A stretch of 32,379 bases of DNA from a virus. The position numbers and the translations under genes were made by a program. Below, one piece after another: positions 1-7,202 of this stretch (the first letter of the stretch is position 1; every line of letters starts with the position of its first letter). Location of the stretch: positions 1 through 32,379 of the IMG/VR virus record IMGVR_UViG_3300027861_000012. One strand, written 5' to 3'. The notes beneath the pieces are model-generated. The model searched no databases. It saw only the letters and a list, made by a program, of their open reading frames with translations, and had not been told where the DNA came from.

Positions 1-336
1 CGGCTCGGCCGCCACGACGGGTTCCGGTTCGACTACCGGCTCGGGCTCCACGACGGGTTCCGGTTCGACTACCGGCTCGGGCTCCACGACGGGTTCCGGT
101 TCGACTACCGGCTCGGGCTCCGAAACTGGGTCGGGCTCTGAAACTGGGTCAGGCTCAGCAACGGGTTCCGGCTCCATGACCGGTTCAGGCTCCACGACCG
201 GTTCGGGCTCCACGACCGGTTCCGGTTCGACTACCGGTTCGGGCTCGACTACCGGTTCGGGCTCCACGACGGGTTCCGGTTCGACTACCGGCTCAGGCTC
301 CACGACGGGTTCCGGTTCGACTACCGGCTCGGGCTC
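1..336 (-). repeat. Tandem repeat coding for PEPVVE units
   Basis: An in-frame tandem array of 18-nt units, often as 36-nt pairs, continues to the window edge. On the minus strand it encodes alternating (V/A)-E-P-E-P-V-V blocks. In the middle (about 120-180) the units diverge to PDPVSE, PVAE and PVME. Near-identical DNA units imply recent expansion or recombination. The plus-strand view reads as a Gly-Ser-Thr repeat that is not expected to be translated. Confidence 0.9.
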
Positions 337-1617
337 CACACCAAGAGTCCAGAGTTCAAAGCCTGTGACATTATCATTGGCACGGAACAGCAATTGGCCA
401 TTCAAGTTGGTCAACGATGTGACACCTGGGCTGGCTGCGCCATCAATGATCTCCCCGACCAGGGACGTTGTGGTGCCATCAGTGGACCACAATTCCAAAC
501 CCGTGTTACCATTGGTGGCCACAAAATACATCGTATTCCCGAGCACCGTAGCATACGGGGCAGCGGCGAGTCCGTGGCCGTCAAGATTGATGTCTTGTAC
601 CACAGTGGTGCCCTCTGCTGTGCCATCCGAGCGCCAGAGTTCGCCACCGATTTCGGGGTCAAGTGCGCCAAAGTAGAGCACACCATTCATGTCGAGCATG
701 TTGATGCCCGCGATAGCTCCGCTACGAATGGCGCTAACCTTGCTTGTGTTGACCCCATCGGACTTCCAAAGGGCATATTGATCAACGCCATCGTTTGCGC
801 GGAAGAACAGGGTGTCACCGGACACGCAGAAACCGGTAGCCCCACCATGGGCACCGCCTGGATTGAAGTCCACAACCAGTTCGGTACCTACTTCGGTTCC
901 GTCCGTGCGCCATAGTTCAACGCCGTGAGTGCGGTCATCAGCATTGAAGTATAGCCGATCTTGGTAGACCACCATGTCAGTATCGCCAAATCCACCCAGG
1001 ATACCAGGTACAATGTCCTTGAGCAGTTCAACAGATCGACCGCTGGCTTTCCAAATCTCATGGCCAGTCTCTTCAGTGCGAGCACGGAAGAACAGGTCAC
1101 CGTTGAAAGCCGTCAAGCTCCGAATATGCTCCGAAGACTCACGCCCGTCATTGATGTTAAGCATCTCGGTGCCCTCAGCAGTGCCGTCAGTCACCCAGAG
1201 TTCGTAGCCGTTGACGTGATCCGTGCCACGGAAGTACAGAAGGTCACCAGCCACAGCGAGTTCACTGGGGTTGACGTTGTTGATCACCTGCTGTGACACC
1301 GCGCCGTCATACTTCCAGAGCGCCCCTGCGCTGGTGAAGTACAACGTGTCCTGGTAACTGGTGAGACAGCTAGGGGACACAATGGACTGTCCGTTGACCC
1401 GCACAGTGCCCTCTGTTGTGCCGTCCGTTTGGTACAACACTGGGCTAACCCCGTCTGCCTCGCGGGCTGCGAAGTAAGCGAGATCCCCGACAGTAATAAT
1501 GTCGTCGGGTCCCTGGTAAAGAGAGTCACCAGCACCCACATTGATGTCGGCAAGAAGGGTGGGCGATACAGAAAGGAGATTACGGCTCTCCAAGGGCTCG
1601 ATGCGTAAACTTCTCAT
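1..1617 (-). CDS. Large surface-type protein with LEPR-XLL-like N-terminus, ELWxxDGT repeats and PEPVVE repeats (C-terminus cut by window edge)
   Basis: The minus frame is open from ATG at 1617 to the window edge (539 codons, no stop). The N-terminus, [16 protein letters not shown], resembles the LEPR-XLL motif found at the start of very large exported proteins, especially in planctomycetes. Residues 40-425 hold about eight repeats of roughly 45 residues, each with a 'LYF' strand and then ELWxxDGTxxGT ([12 protein letters not shown] near 139, [12 protein letters not shown] near 234, [12 protein letters not shown] near 326, ELWSTDGT near 375), which suggests a beta-propeller-like fold. From about residue 428 the chain becomes PEPVVE repeats with PDPVSE variants, a likely rigid stalk. 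Another domain may follow beyond the window. A tail fibre, a host-derived surface protein and a secreted adhesin are all possible. The frame is certain, the role inferred. Confidence 0.85.
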   Translation of the reverse strand, partial: MRSLRIEPLESRNLLSVSPTLLADINVGAGDSLYQGPDDIITVGDLAYFAAREADGVSPVLYQTDGTTEGTVRVNGQSIVSPSCLTSYQDTLYFTSAGALWKYDGAVSQQVINNVNPSELAVAGDLLYFRGTDHVNGYELWVTDGTAEGTEMLNINDGRESSEHIRSLTAFNGDLFFRARTEETGHEIWKASGRSVELLKDIVPGILGGFGDTDMVVYQDRLYFNADDRTHGVELWRTDGTEVGTELVVDFNPGGAHGGATGFCVSGDTLFFRANDGVDQYALWKSDGVNTSKVSAIRSGAIAGINMLDMNGVLYFGALDPEIGGELWRSDGTAEGTTVVQDINLDGHGLAAAPYATVLGNTMYFVATNGNTGLELWSTDGTTTSLVGEIIDGAASPGVTSLTNLNGQLLFRANDNVTGFELWTLGVEPEPVVEPEPVVEPEPVVEPEPVVEPEPVVEPEPVVEPEPVVEPEPVVEPEPVMEPEPVAEPDPVSEPDPVSEPEPVVEPEPVVEPEPVVEPEPVVEPEPVVEPEPVVAAEP

Positions 1618-1650
1618 AGTTCTGACGTGCCTTTTGTGTAGTAGACGTGC

Positions 1651-1672
1651 GTGATAGGTAATGAACTATCAC
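1651..1672. other. Perfect 7-bp inverted repeat with 8-nt loop in the spacer before the surface-protein gene
   Basis: GTGATAG at 1651-1657 is exactly complementary to CTATCAC at 1666-1672. It lies in the 69-nt gap between the stop of the HD-domain gene (1687) and the start of the large repeat protein (1617). No T-tract follows in the direction of transcription, so it is not a classic intrinsic terminator. An operator, an RNA hairpin in the leader or a processing site would fit. Confidence 0.45.
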
Positions 1673-1686
1673 AAGCTTAGCACATC

Positions 1687-2217
1687 TCAGGCAGAAGTCA
1701 AACGACAAAGTTCCAGAAGTTCTTCCTTCAGCGCTAAATCAACCGATCCTATGGCTTCTGCCAATAGGCGCGATTCTTCCAGGTACATCCGAATATAGGA
1801 GTTGGGCGGGTCCATTGGCATCTCACGGAGATTGTCAATCCGGTCATACATCTTGATGATCTTCGACTCATTCTCCCCGGCAGCAATCGAATGCCGCATG
1901 ATAGTTTTCCGCTGAGCACGCGGCACATCCTTGAAAGTAGGCCCAATAGCCGGGCATGTCGGATCAGTCAAGTCGATGACCATGTTTGTCACGATTTCAC
2001 CGAAACGATCTTCAAGACCCTGGATAGTCACACCTGTGTCTTCAATGGTGTCATGCAAGAAAGCAGCCGCAACCATCTCCTCGGTTGCGTCAATGTGGAC
2101 AGCTACGCGACCAGCCACACGGGCCGGGTGCGAGATATATTCCACACCCGTGTACTTACGTACCTGACCACGATGGGCTTTACGTGCAAACTGGGCAGCT
2201 TCAAGAATCAGGCTCAT
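1687..2217 (-). CDS. HD-domain protein of the SpoT/MESH1 type, probable (p)ppGpp pyrophosphohydrolase-like
   Basis: The protein has 176 residues from the ATG at 2217, chosen because GGAG lies six bases upstream; an in-frame ATG at 2256 would overlap the preceding gene more. The N-terminus has the RelA/SpoT hydrolase pattern: AHRGQVRKYTG...YISHP (His30), FLHDTIEDTG with the metal-binding His55-Asp56, and KMYDRIDNLRE with the second Asp (124). There is no synthetase or regulatory domain, so it resembles the small single-domain hydrolases (MESH1), which remove pyrophosphate from ppGpp or act on related nucleotides. It overlaps the hydrolase gene by 17 nt. Given the guanine-nucleotide enzymes in the same window, a role in blunting the stringent response is reasonable but inferred. 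Confidence 0.85.
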   Translation of the reverse strand: MSLILEAAQFARKAHRGQVRKYTGVEYISHPARVAGRVAVHIDATEEMVAAAFLHDTIEDTGVTIQGLEDRFGEIVTNMVIDLTDPTCPAIGPTFKDVPRAQRKTIMRHSIAAGENESKIIKMYDRIDNLREMPMDPPNSYIRMYLEESRLLAEAIGSVDLALKEELLELCRLTSA

Positions 2218-3025
2218 CGTTATCTCCAGTGAAAAGGTCAAACATCCCCGGAACATCCAGGTGGTCTTGTAAAGCGTGGCTGCGGCCTACGGTGGTACTC
2301 AGGTCCCACACCGTACAACTTGTTGCTTGCGTTGGACCATTCAGGCCCATAGCCGGTACGCCTCGTGGTCGAAACATCTGCGGATACAATTGCAAGATTG
2401 GGTCCAGGTGGTTACGTGTCACAGTTGTAGTGGCATGTGTAAGGACACGATCATTTGCACGCCCGCCCTCGAAACTGTGATCATCAATGGCAGCCGCCAG
2501 TAACACTAACCTGCGAATCTGCATGTCCTGGAGTGGGAACTGGCGGCCAGCAATCTCGCCTCCAGCCAGCAATTGAACCGTACCTGTGACAATTCGTGCC
2601 CCAAAGCTATGGCCCACTAAGGTAGTTGGCACATCAGCATCATGCAAATAGGTAGCCAGGTAATAGGCTTGGGTATCACAATGGCGAGCCTTCATTCTGG
2701 CATCATTGCGCGGCCCAGGGATTTTGTCGCTAGGCCATGACCAAATCACAAACTGGAATCGCTCTCGATCCTTGAGTCGCTGGTAGATACCCAATCCTGT
2801 TTGAATGGAGTCCTCACGGCTGGTTCGGTTACCATGGGCGAACACAATCAGAGGGCGTGTGGGGATCACGTCGCTACGTGACACCATCTTCCACTCCCTG
2901 TCATGCACCCAGTACCGCATCTCCGTAGTATCGGTTTGGCGAGTCGGAGCTTCCCGTGTACTAATCAGTACCAAGCGAGCTTGGGCCGACGCCGGGAAAC
3001 ACAACAGCAGCAAGACGTACTTCAT
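2201..3025 (-). CDS. Secreted alpha/beta hydrolase
   Basis: The protein has 274 residues. The start at 3025 (MKYVLLLLCFPASAQA) overlaps the upstream stop as ATGA and gives a good signal peptide with a likely cut after Ala-Gln-Ala; an in-frame ATG at 3043 adds six residues and is less likely. The fold is shown by VFAHGNRTS (oxyanion region, about 61-69), WSWPSD (95-100), the nucleophile elbow GHSFGA (Ser140) and LLAAAIDD (about 175-182); the catalytic His is not certain. The HGNR...WSWPS pattern matches a family I remember as common in planctomycetes. The substrate is unknown; it acts outside the cytoplasm. Placed after several tiny membrane proteins, it could help attack the cell envelope, but that is speculation. 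Confidence 0.8.
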   Translation of the reverse strand: MKYVLLLLCFPASAQARLVLISTREAPTRQTDTTEMRYWVHDREWKMVSRSDVIPTRPLIVFAHGNRTSREDSIQTGLGIYQRLKDRERFQFVIWSWPSDKIPGPRNDARMKARHCDTQAYYLATYLHDADVPTTLVGHSFGARIVTGTVQLLAGGEIAGRQFPLQDMQIRRLVLLAAAIDDHSFEGGRANDRVLTHATTTVTRNHLDPILQLYPQMFRPRGVPAMGLNGPTQATSCTVWDLSTTVGRSHALQDHLDVPGMFDLFTGDNDEPDS

Positions 3026-3195
3026 TCTCGATGGCACCACCATGAAAGAATGAATGCACCAAGCGAAACAATAGCGAGCCGATGGACCATAGGAGTTTCA
3101 CCAGCTTCAATGTAAACAAGGGCTCCCCAGCCACCTGCCAGTACAGCAACCAATACCAAGAGTGTGGCCAGTAGGGTACGTATTGTGTCATTCAT
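3022..3195 (-). CDS. Small two-helix membrane protein (57 aa)
   Basis: MNDTIRTLLATLLVLVAVLA begins a hydrophobic helix (about 7-28), and a second helix spans about 38-53 (HRLAIVSLGAFILSWW). GAGG lies six bases before the ATG, and the stop overlaps the hydrolase start as ATGA, which supports both genes. Short hydrophobic proteins next to an exported hydrolase could be holin- or spanin-like, but no family is recognised. Confidence 0.7.
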   Translation of the reverse strand: MNDTIRTLLATLLVLVAVLAGGWGALVYIEAGETPMVHRLAIVSLGAFILSWWCHRE

Positions 3196-3271
3196 ACTCG
3201 CCTCGCTCAGCCGCTTTGGCCCACTTGCGAAAACAATTACACAGGGCGGTACCGATTCCTAAGACGACCAT
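3188..3271 (-). CDS. Possible 27-residue peptide
   Basis: ATG at 3271 with GGGGTG just upstream opens a frame for MVVLGIGTALCNCFRKWAKA followed by AERGEYE and TGA at 3188. It overlaps the next gene by 8 nt and the preceding one by 13 nt, in keeping with the local style of coupling. Length and lack of homology keep this tentative. Confidence 0.35.
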   Translation of the reverse strand: MVVLGIGTALCNCFRKWAKAAERGEYE

Positions 3272-3420
3272 GACACCCCGGAACGCGCAGCGATATCCCA
3301 GCCACCAGCCATTACTGAAATCGCCGCTACAACCCCCGCAATGCAGGCAATGATAAGACAGATGCCAAACAGAATTTCCCAGATCGCGTTCATGTTAAAC
3401 CCCGCAGGTTCGTTACTCAT
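3259..3420 (-). CDS. Small membrane protein (53 aa)
   Basis: The start at 3420 is preceded by GGAGAAGGACG, a good ribosome binding site; an upstream ATG at 3450 in the same frame is less favoured. A hydrophobic helix covers about residues 14-37 (WEILFGICLIIACIAGVVAA). It overlaps the upstream 37-residue gene by 8 nt. No family recognised; one of three consecutive tiny membrane proteins. Confidence 0.6.
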   Translation of the reverse strand: MSNEPAGFNMNAIWEILFGICLIIACIAGVVAAISVMAGGWDIAARSGVSWSS

Positions 3421-3526
3421 CGTCCTTCTCCCCGGCTTTCGCCTTAGCATCTAGTTCACGTTGCTCAATAACACCCATCACCATACACAAGGTGAAGATT
3501 AACAGGATACAAGTTAGCTGTATCAT
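3413..3526 (-). CDS. Small membrane-anchored protein (37 aa)
   Basis: MIQLTCILLIFTLCMVMGVI forms one N-terminal helix, followed by a charged tail rich in Glu, Lys and Asp. AAGGAGG lies eight bases before the ATG, one of the strongest ribosome sites in the window, so the short frame is probably translated. It ends within the start of the next gene. Confidence 0.6.
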   Translation of the reverse strand: MIQLTCILLIFTLCMVMGVIEQRELDAKAKAGEKDDE

Positions 3527-3527
3527 C

Positions 3528-3914
3528 TCAGCAGCCTCCTTCTTGTTTCACGTCCCTAGTGAGCCAGGCGTTGCGACGTACCGCATCTAGCTCGTCTCGG
3601 GTTTCCTGAAGCTTAACCTTCAAGAACTCCATGTATGCAAAGTCGTGTGCCCGCTCCACACAGAACTCGACCGGCACTTCCTTCAGGTAGAGGTACACAA
3701 AGATAGCCGCAGACTTTCGAGCAACGATCTCGTCATCAAAGCTGCCAAGGTCAATGAAACCATGTTTCCAGACAAGCATCCAGGAATGACCGAAGGGATG
3801 CGGTGATTCGTTCCCATGGCCGTCAGTCACAGCGTCACAATCCTCCACCGCGACATCGTTGTCCTGGAGAACTTGTTCGTACTGCTCATCTAGGTAGAAA
3901 CCCAAATCACTCAT
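3528..3914 (-). CDS. Hypothetical protein (128 aa)
   Basis: An acidic soluble protein with no recognised domain. AAGGG precedes the ATG at 3914, four bases after the rtcB stop. It contains His- and Trp-bearing stretches (HPFGHSWMLVWKHGF, about 39-53) and a helical charged C-terminus. Its start region and ribosome site (3891-3918) are duplicated with one base missing just upstream of rtcB (5103-5129). Confidence 0.7.
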   Translation of the reverse strand: MSDLGFYLDEQYEQVLQDNDVAVEDCDAVTDGHGNESPHPFGHSWMLVWKHGFIDLGSFDDEIVARKSAAIFVYLYLKEVPVEFCVERAHDFAYMEFLKVKLQETRDELDAVRRNAWLTRDVKQEGGC

Positions 3915-3918
3915 CCCT
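3891..3918. repeat. Direct repeat copy 1 flanking rtcB (start of the 128-aa gene)
   Basis: This 28-nt stretch holds the ribosome site and first codons (MSDLGFYL) of the downstream gene. It recurs at 5103-5129 with a single A missing, in the same orientation, on the other side of rtcB. Confidence 0.8.
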
Positions 3919-5079
3919 TCATCCCTTCACCACTGCGATTGGTTGCAAACGTGTTTTGATGTCCACAAGATCCTGTTGGTTCTGCATCACTACTGTAATG
4001 TCCTTGTAGGCTCCGGGTGCCTCATCCAGATCCTTTTCTCCACGGATACTGTGAAGGATACCTGCCATGCTAGCTTGCTCATCTTCCAATGACAAAACTC
4101 GGCAGGCTTGTTTCCGGCCCATCTTCCGTCCGGCACCATGCGAACACGATTTGAAACTATCCGTGTGGCCCAGCCCCGATGTGATGAACGATGATGTCCC
4201 CTGGCTACCCGGAATGATTCCAATCTCCCCCAGCTTCGCTGACGTTGCACCCTTCCGATGAACCATGACATTCTGCCCAAAGTGATGCTCCATGCGAGCG
4301 TAGTTGTGCGCAATGTTGATGGTGTCAGAAGGTGCCACCAACGTGTCGCTAACTTCCTGCAAGACTTCAAGGACTTGTTCCATCATCTCTAGCCGGTTAT
4401 TCAATGCAAATTCGACACAGTATTCCATCTCGTCAATGTAACATCGACCACTCGGTGAATCCAGCGAGAGAAATGCCAGATCCACTGATGTGGGCACACT
4501 GGAATACCACTCCGCATTCAATTGCTTGGCAACCTTGTTGTAGTGGTCGGCGACCTTGTAGCCCAGGTTGCGTGATCCAGAGTGGATCATCACCCACAGG
4601 TCCCCCTCCTCTACATCCAGTTGAAGTTCGATGAAGTGATTGCCGCCACCGAGGGTGCCTAGCGACTTGCGAGCATTGAAATACTCCCTGTCAACAACCG
4701 GCATGTGCCGACCATTCATGTTTGGCATCAAGGTTTCTGGCCGTGCGGCTCGGTGCTTGTCGAAGCCAACGGGAATCCGCTTGCGTATCAAACCGAGAAT
4801 CTTTTTGAGTGTCCACTCGTCGGGGCGTTTCAGTTCCGTTTGTACGGCACACATTCCGCAACCGATATCGACGCCAACAGCATTAGGGACTACGACACCA
4901 CTGGTTGCCATAACACCGCCGATTGGCATCCCGTAGCCCATGTGGGCGTCCGGCATGAGGGCAATATGGCGAAAGGCAAATGGCAGGTTAGCAAGATTAT
5001 GTGCCTGCGTGAGCGCAACATCTTCAAGGTCCCCGAGCCACATCTTGATTGGCAGTTTTTGTGACGTGTCGATTTTCAT
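3919..5079 (-). CDS. rtcB: RNA 3'-phosphate / 2',3'-cyclic phosphate ligase RtcB
   Basis: RtcB joins RNA 3'-phosphate or 2',3'-cyclic phosphate ends to 5'-OH ends using GTP and manganese, as in tRNA splicing and repair. The 386-residue protein starts at 5079 (GGGGATCGC upstream; the frame extends to 5121 without a better site). Diagnostic motifs are intact: LMPDAHMGYGMPIG (41-54), VGVDIGCGM with Asp71 and Cys74, GGGNHF (His147), IHSGSRNLG (His166), VMVHRKGATS (His274), IPGSQGTSSF (289-298) and SHGAGR with the guanylylated His314. It is slightly shorter than E. coli RtcB. No archease gene is visible nearby. The flanking direct repeats suggest it was inserted here. Probable role: resealing tRNAs cut by host anticodon nucleases (inference). 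Confidence 0.97.
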   Translation of the reverse strand: MKIDTSQKLPIKMWLGDLEDVALTQAHNLANLPFAFRHIALMPDAHMGYGMPIGGVMATSGVVVPNAVGVDIGCGMCAVQTELKRPDEWTLKKILGLIRKRIPVGFDKHRAARPETLMPNMNGRHMPVVDREYFNARKSLGTLGGGNHFIELQLDVEEGDLWVMIHSGSRNLGYKVADHYNKVAKQLNAEWYSSVPTSVDLAFLSLDSPSGRCYIDEMEYCVEFALNNRLEMMEQVLEVLQEVSDTLVAPSDTINIAHNYARMEHHFGQNVMVHRKGATSAKLGEIGIIPGSQGTSSFITSGLGHTDSFKSCSHGAGRKMGRKQACRVLSLEDEQASMAGILHSIRGEKDLDEAPGAYKDITVVMQNQQDLVDIKTRLQPIAVVKG

Positions 5080-5102
5080 GCGATCCCCATGGATTAACGG
5101 AA

Positions 5103-5129
5103 TAGGTAGAAACCCAATCACTCATCCCT
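5103..5129. repeat. Direct repeat copy 2 flanking rtcB
   Basis: These 27 nt match 3891-3918 apart from one missing A, which puts the copied start codon out of frame after three codons. It lies between the stop of the zinc-ribbon gene (5122) and the rtcB start (5079), so it looks like a dead copy of the 5' end of the gene that now lies downstream of rtcB. Confidence 0.8.
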
Positions 5130-5355
5130 GCATCTCTCTGCTGTAGGTTTTGATCTTCTCGTCGGTGTCCGGGTCAAGCATAAATTGGAGTACCAAACGA
5201 TTCAGGATTACATCACAACTGAGACATATTGGTCGCCAGAGTCCACCGTCAGCGCAGGCCGCCCACTGTTGGGATGCTGGCTTCCCGCAGCGAACGCACT
5301 TCATTCGCTTGATCCCAATCTCAGTGTAGGGTTCTGTGCGGCCAGCCCTATCCAT
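5122..5355 (-). CDS. Small zinc-ribbon-like phage protein (77 aa)
   Basis: The start at 5355 has GGGAG upstream and overlaps the previous stop by 8 nt. Starting at MKCVRCGK (5304) is also possible, because the recognisable module begins there. The core is KCVRCGKPA ... CADGGLWRPICLSCD (two CxxC knuckles), followed by NRLVLQFMLDPD. I recognise this layout from small phage proteins of unknown function. Probably binds zinc; no reaction assigned. Confidence 0.75.
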   Translation of the reverse strand: MDRAGRTEPYTEIGIKRMKCVRCGKPASQQWAACADGGLWRPICLSCDVILNRLVLQFMLDPDTDEKIKTYSREMQG

Positions 5356-5548
5356 CCAACATCTCCCGTATGACGATGTCAACAAAGTCGGTGTTGATCA
5401 AACCCGTCATAGCAAATTCAGTCAATGCATCGTCTGGGATTGATATCTCCCGCCCGTAATGCATCCAAGTGACTTCCTCAATCGGAACTGCATTGATTCG
5501 ATGCCGCTCTTTGATGGCAGCAAATACCTCTTCTACATTGATGATCAT
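5348..5548 (-). CDS. Hypothetical protein (66 aa)
   Basis: A short acidic soluble protein without a recognised domain. The ATG overlaps the exonuclease stop (ATGA), which supports the start. The end overlaps the next gene by 8 nt. Confidence 0.65.
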   Translation of the reverse strand: MIINVEEVFAAIKERHRINAVPIEEVTWMHYGREISIPDDALTEFAMTGLINTDFVDIVIREMLDG

Positions 5549-6198
5549 CGAATCTGCTTCCCCTGAATTAGTCCGAGAGCCTTGGCTTGGCGGATCAACT
5601 TGATCACGATCTGGGCATCATCCACCGCCTTATGCGGAACCGGGCCAGGGATACCAGCACGCTCCATGCACGTATCCATGCTTGGAAGCCGGTTGCCATC
5701 GTCTTCGGGTCGCCAGTAGTACATCACCGGATCAATGGCACGATGCCGAAAGATCACCTTGTTCTCTTTCAGACTGGGGAACCGCTTCAGGAATTGCATA
5801 TCAAATGACGAAAAGTTCTTCCCAGCCGCTGTCTGATGATCACGAAGATCCATACCGTTATCTGTCAAGAAGGCTGCCAACGGCCTCCCGATAGCATCTG
5901 GATGAACGATAGGTACGTACTCCTCGAAGCCCATCTCCAGAGCTTCTTCTTCGTTCTTGGGTCGCATGGCCAGGTACCTGAAGATTTGGCTGTTCAACCA
6001 CAAGGCGTAGGGTTGACCATAGAAGAACGGCACCCCGTCGTTCTCGTCTTCGGAGTCAACATAGCATCGCCATGTGGGAAGCTCTTCAACAGGCGTCTCC
6101 CAATCTGCGATCACGACTCCGATTTCGAGCACCTGGCAATACTTGTCATTCAGCCCGGTGGTTTCCAAATCAATACTCAGGTAACGATGTTCTTTCAT
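5545..6198 (-). CDS. DEDDh-family 3'-5' exonuclease (DnaQ/RNase T/oligoribonuclease fold)
   Basis: The 217-residue protein carries the three exonuclease motifs: LSIDLETTGL (Asp10, Glu12), AAGKNFSSFDMQFL (Asp133) and PHKAVDDAQ (His189, Asp194). The His five residues before the last Asp marks the DEDDh type. As a free-standing domain it could trim RNA (RNase T or oligoribonuclease-like) or proofread for the phage polymerase, although the polymerase here has its own exonuclease-like domain. A 40-residue insert rich in Glu and aromatic residues (about 45-95) is unlike minimal family members. The start overlaps the preceding stop (ATGA). Confidence 0.92.
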   Translation of the reverse strand: MKEHRYLSIDLETTGLNDKYCQVLEIGVVIADWETPVEELPTWRCYVDSEDENDGVPFFYGQPYALWLNSQIFRYLAMRPKNEEEALEMGFEEYVPIVHPDAIGRPLAAFLTDNGMDLRDHQTAAGKNFSSFDMQFLKRFPSLKENKVIFRHRAIDPVMYYWRPEDDGNRLPSMDTCMERAGIPGPVPHKAVDDAQIVIKLIRQAKALGLIQGKQIR

Positions 6199-6584
6199 GG
6201 CTTGATAACTCCCTTGTAACGGTCAATGGCAATTCGTAAAGCGGTCGTCGCATCTTCGACTCTTCGGCTGGAAATATCAGGATCTCCACCACGGACACCC
6301 AGCGTAACGGCACCATGATGTACCTCTGCGGCCCGCCATTCAAAGGCGGCTTCCATCAGTGGGTCAAGACCATCCTCGCTCACGTTGCAACCACATTCCT
6401 TCACCTGGTCCCATAGCAGCGGTACCCCTTCGACATCATCCCAGTCATTGATACCCAGAAACTCACAGTATCCGCTTTCCTGCTCGGGCCGCGTAGGATC
6501 ATAGCCCCAATAGGGACACAGATGATCCTCGGCTTTGTTGTAGCAGTAAATCCCGCTTGGTATCCTGGCAGCTTTGTTACCCAT
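6195..6584 (-). CDS. Hypothetical protein with C-terminal WR-AID-Y module (129 aa)
   Basis: The N-terminal half has Cys pairs (YCYN...LCPYWGYD...YCEF...CGCN) that could bind metal. The C-terminal half (MEAAFEWRAAEV ... LRIAIDRYKGV) resembles the whole of the next protein (6584-6772), so the two genes share a homologous module. The start overlaps the preceding stop as TAATG. Function unknown. Confidence 0.65.
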   Translation of the reverse strand: MGNKAARIPSGIYCYNKAEDHLCPYWGYDPTRPEQESGYCEFLGINDWDDVEGVPLLWDQVKECGCNVSEDGLDPLMEAAFEWRAAEVHHGAVTLGVRGGDPDISSRRVEDATTALRIAIDRYKGVIKP

Positions 6585-6772
6585 TATGCCGGGTCCTTTC
6601 GGTATGTGTCAATGGCTGCACGTAAATTCTCCAAACAGTCTGTCCGTTGTTTGTCGGCCACCCCGATAGCCGGGAAACTCACGCGATTCAGTCCATTGAG
6701 AAGATTGAGTTCGGCTTCCCGCCACAATACAGCAGCCTCAATAAGGTCAGAAGGGATTTTGGTAATGGCCAT
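6584..6772 (-). CDS. Hypothetical small protein, paralogue of the neighbour's C-terminal module (62 aa)
   Basis: The start at 6772 (MAITKIPSDLIEAAVLWREA) is preferred, with GAGG upstream; an ATG at 6787 is also in frame. The helical sequence EAAVLWREAEL ... LRAAIDTYRKDPA parallels the C-terminal half of the adjacent 129-aa protein, suggesting duplication and divergence. No known function. Confidence 0.6.
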   Translation of the reverse strand: MAITKIPSDLIEAAVLWREAELNLLNGLNRVSFPAIGVADKQRTDCLENLRAAIDTYRKDPA

Positions 6773-6776
6773 ACCA

Positions 6777-7202
6777 TTAGTCCTCATTCAACAGGGTGAT
6801 CTCTTCTAGGTAATCAGGCATCTTACACTCGTTCGCTTTGAACCATCGCATACAGACACGCCGCTCAATGTACCCGATGCCAAGTTCTTTGAGCAATGCA
6901 ACAGGGACGGAGACCGCCTCGGTGCCAACGAATCGCCCGTCTAGGTACACAACGAATTCGTCTTCGCCAACGTTGACCACAGTGATGCGCTTAGTTGGTT
7001 TCCGAAGCACCAGCTTCGGAAACTTCCAGCAAGTATACCGACACGCTGTGGCTCCGATGTCGCTCAAACGATTCAGAAGTGAAACCAGTACGCGGCTGCC
7101 CACATACAGGCCACCCGCAAAGAACACCATGAACCCCAGCAACAAACAAATCTGCGGGAAGATGTCAACAAAGGTTGTCCAGGTCAGGTAATCAAGGGTC
7201 AT
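6777..7202 (-). CDS. Membrane-anchored hypothetical protein (141 aa)
   Basis: One strong hydrophobic segment at about residues 15-42 (ICLLLGFMVFFAGGLYVGSR), then a basic region and a beta-rich part (ITVVNVGEDEFVVYLDGRFVG). It would sit in the inner membrane with a soluble C-terminal domain. The ATG overlaps the previous stop. No family recognised. Confidence 0.65.
   Translation of the reverse strand: MTLDYLTWTTFVDIFPQICLLLGFMVFFAGGLYVGSRVLVSLLNRLSDIGATACRYTCWKFPKLVLRKPTKRITVVNVGEDEFVVYLDGRFVGTEAVSVPVALLKELGIGYIERRVCMRWFKANECKMPDYLEEITLLNED

Noticed and set aside
1-336. CRISPR-like array
   Set aside because: The units are in-frame coding repeats without unique spacers.
176-676. Plus-strand Gly-Ser-Thr repeat protein
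   Set aside because: It is the antisense reading of the PEPVVE repeat in the minus-strand surface protein, which is open over 539 codons with conserved repeats.
1651-1672. Intrinsic terminator
   Set aside because: No T-tract follows the hairpin in the direction of transcription.
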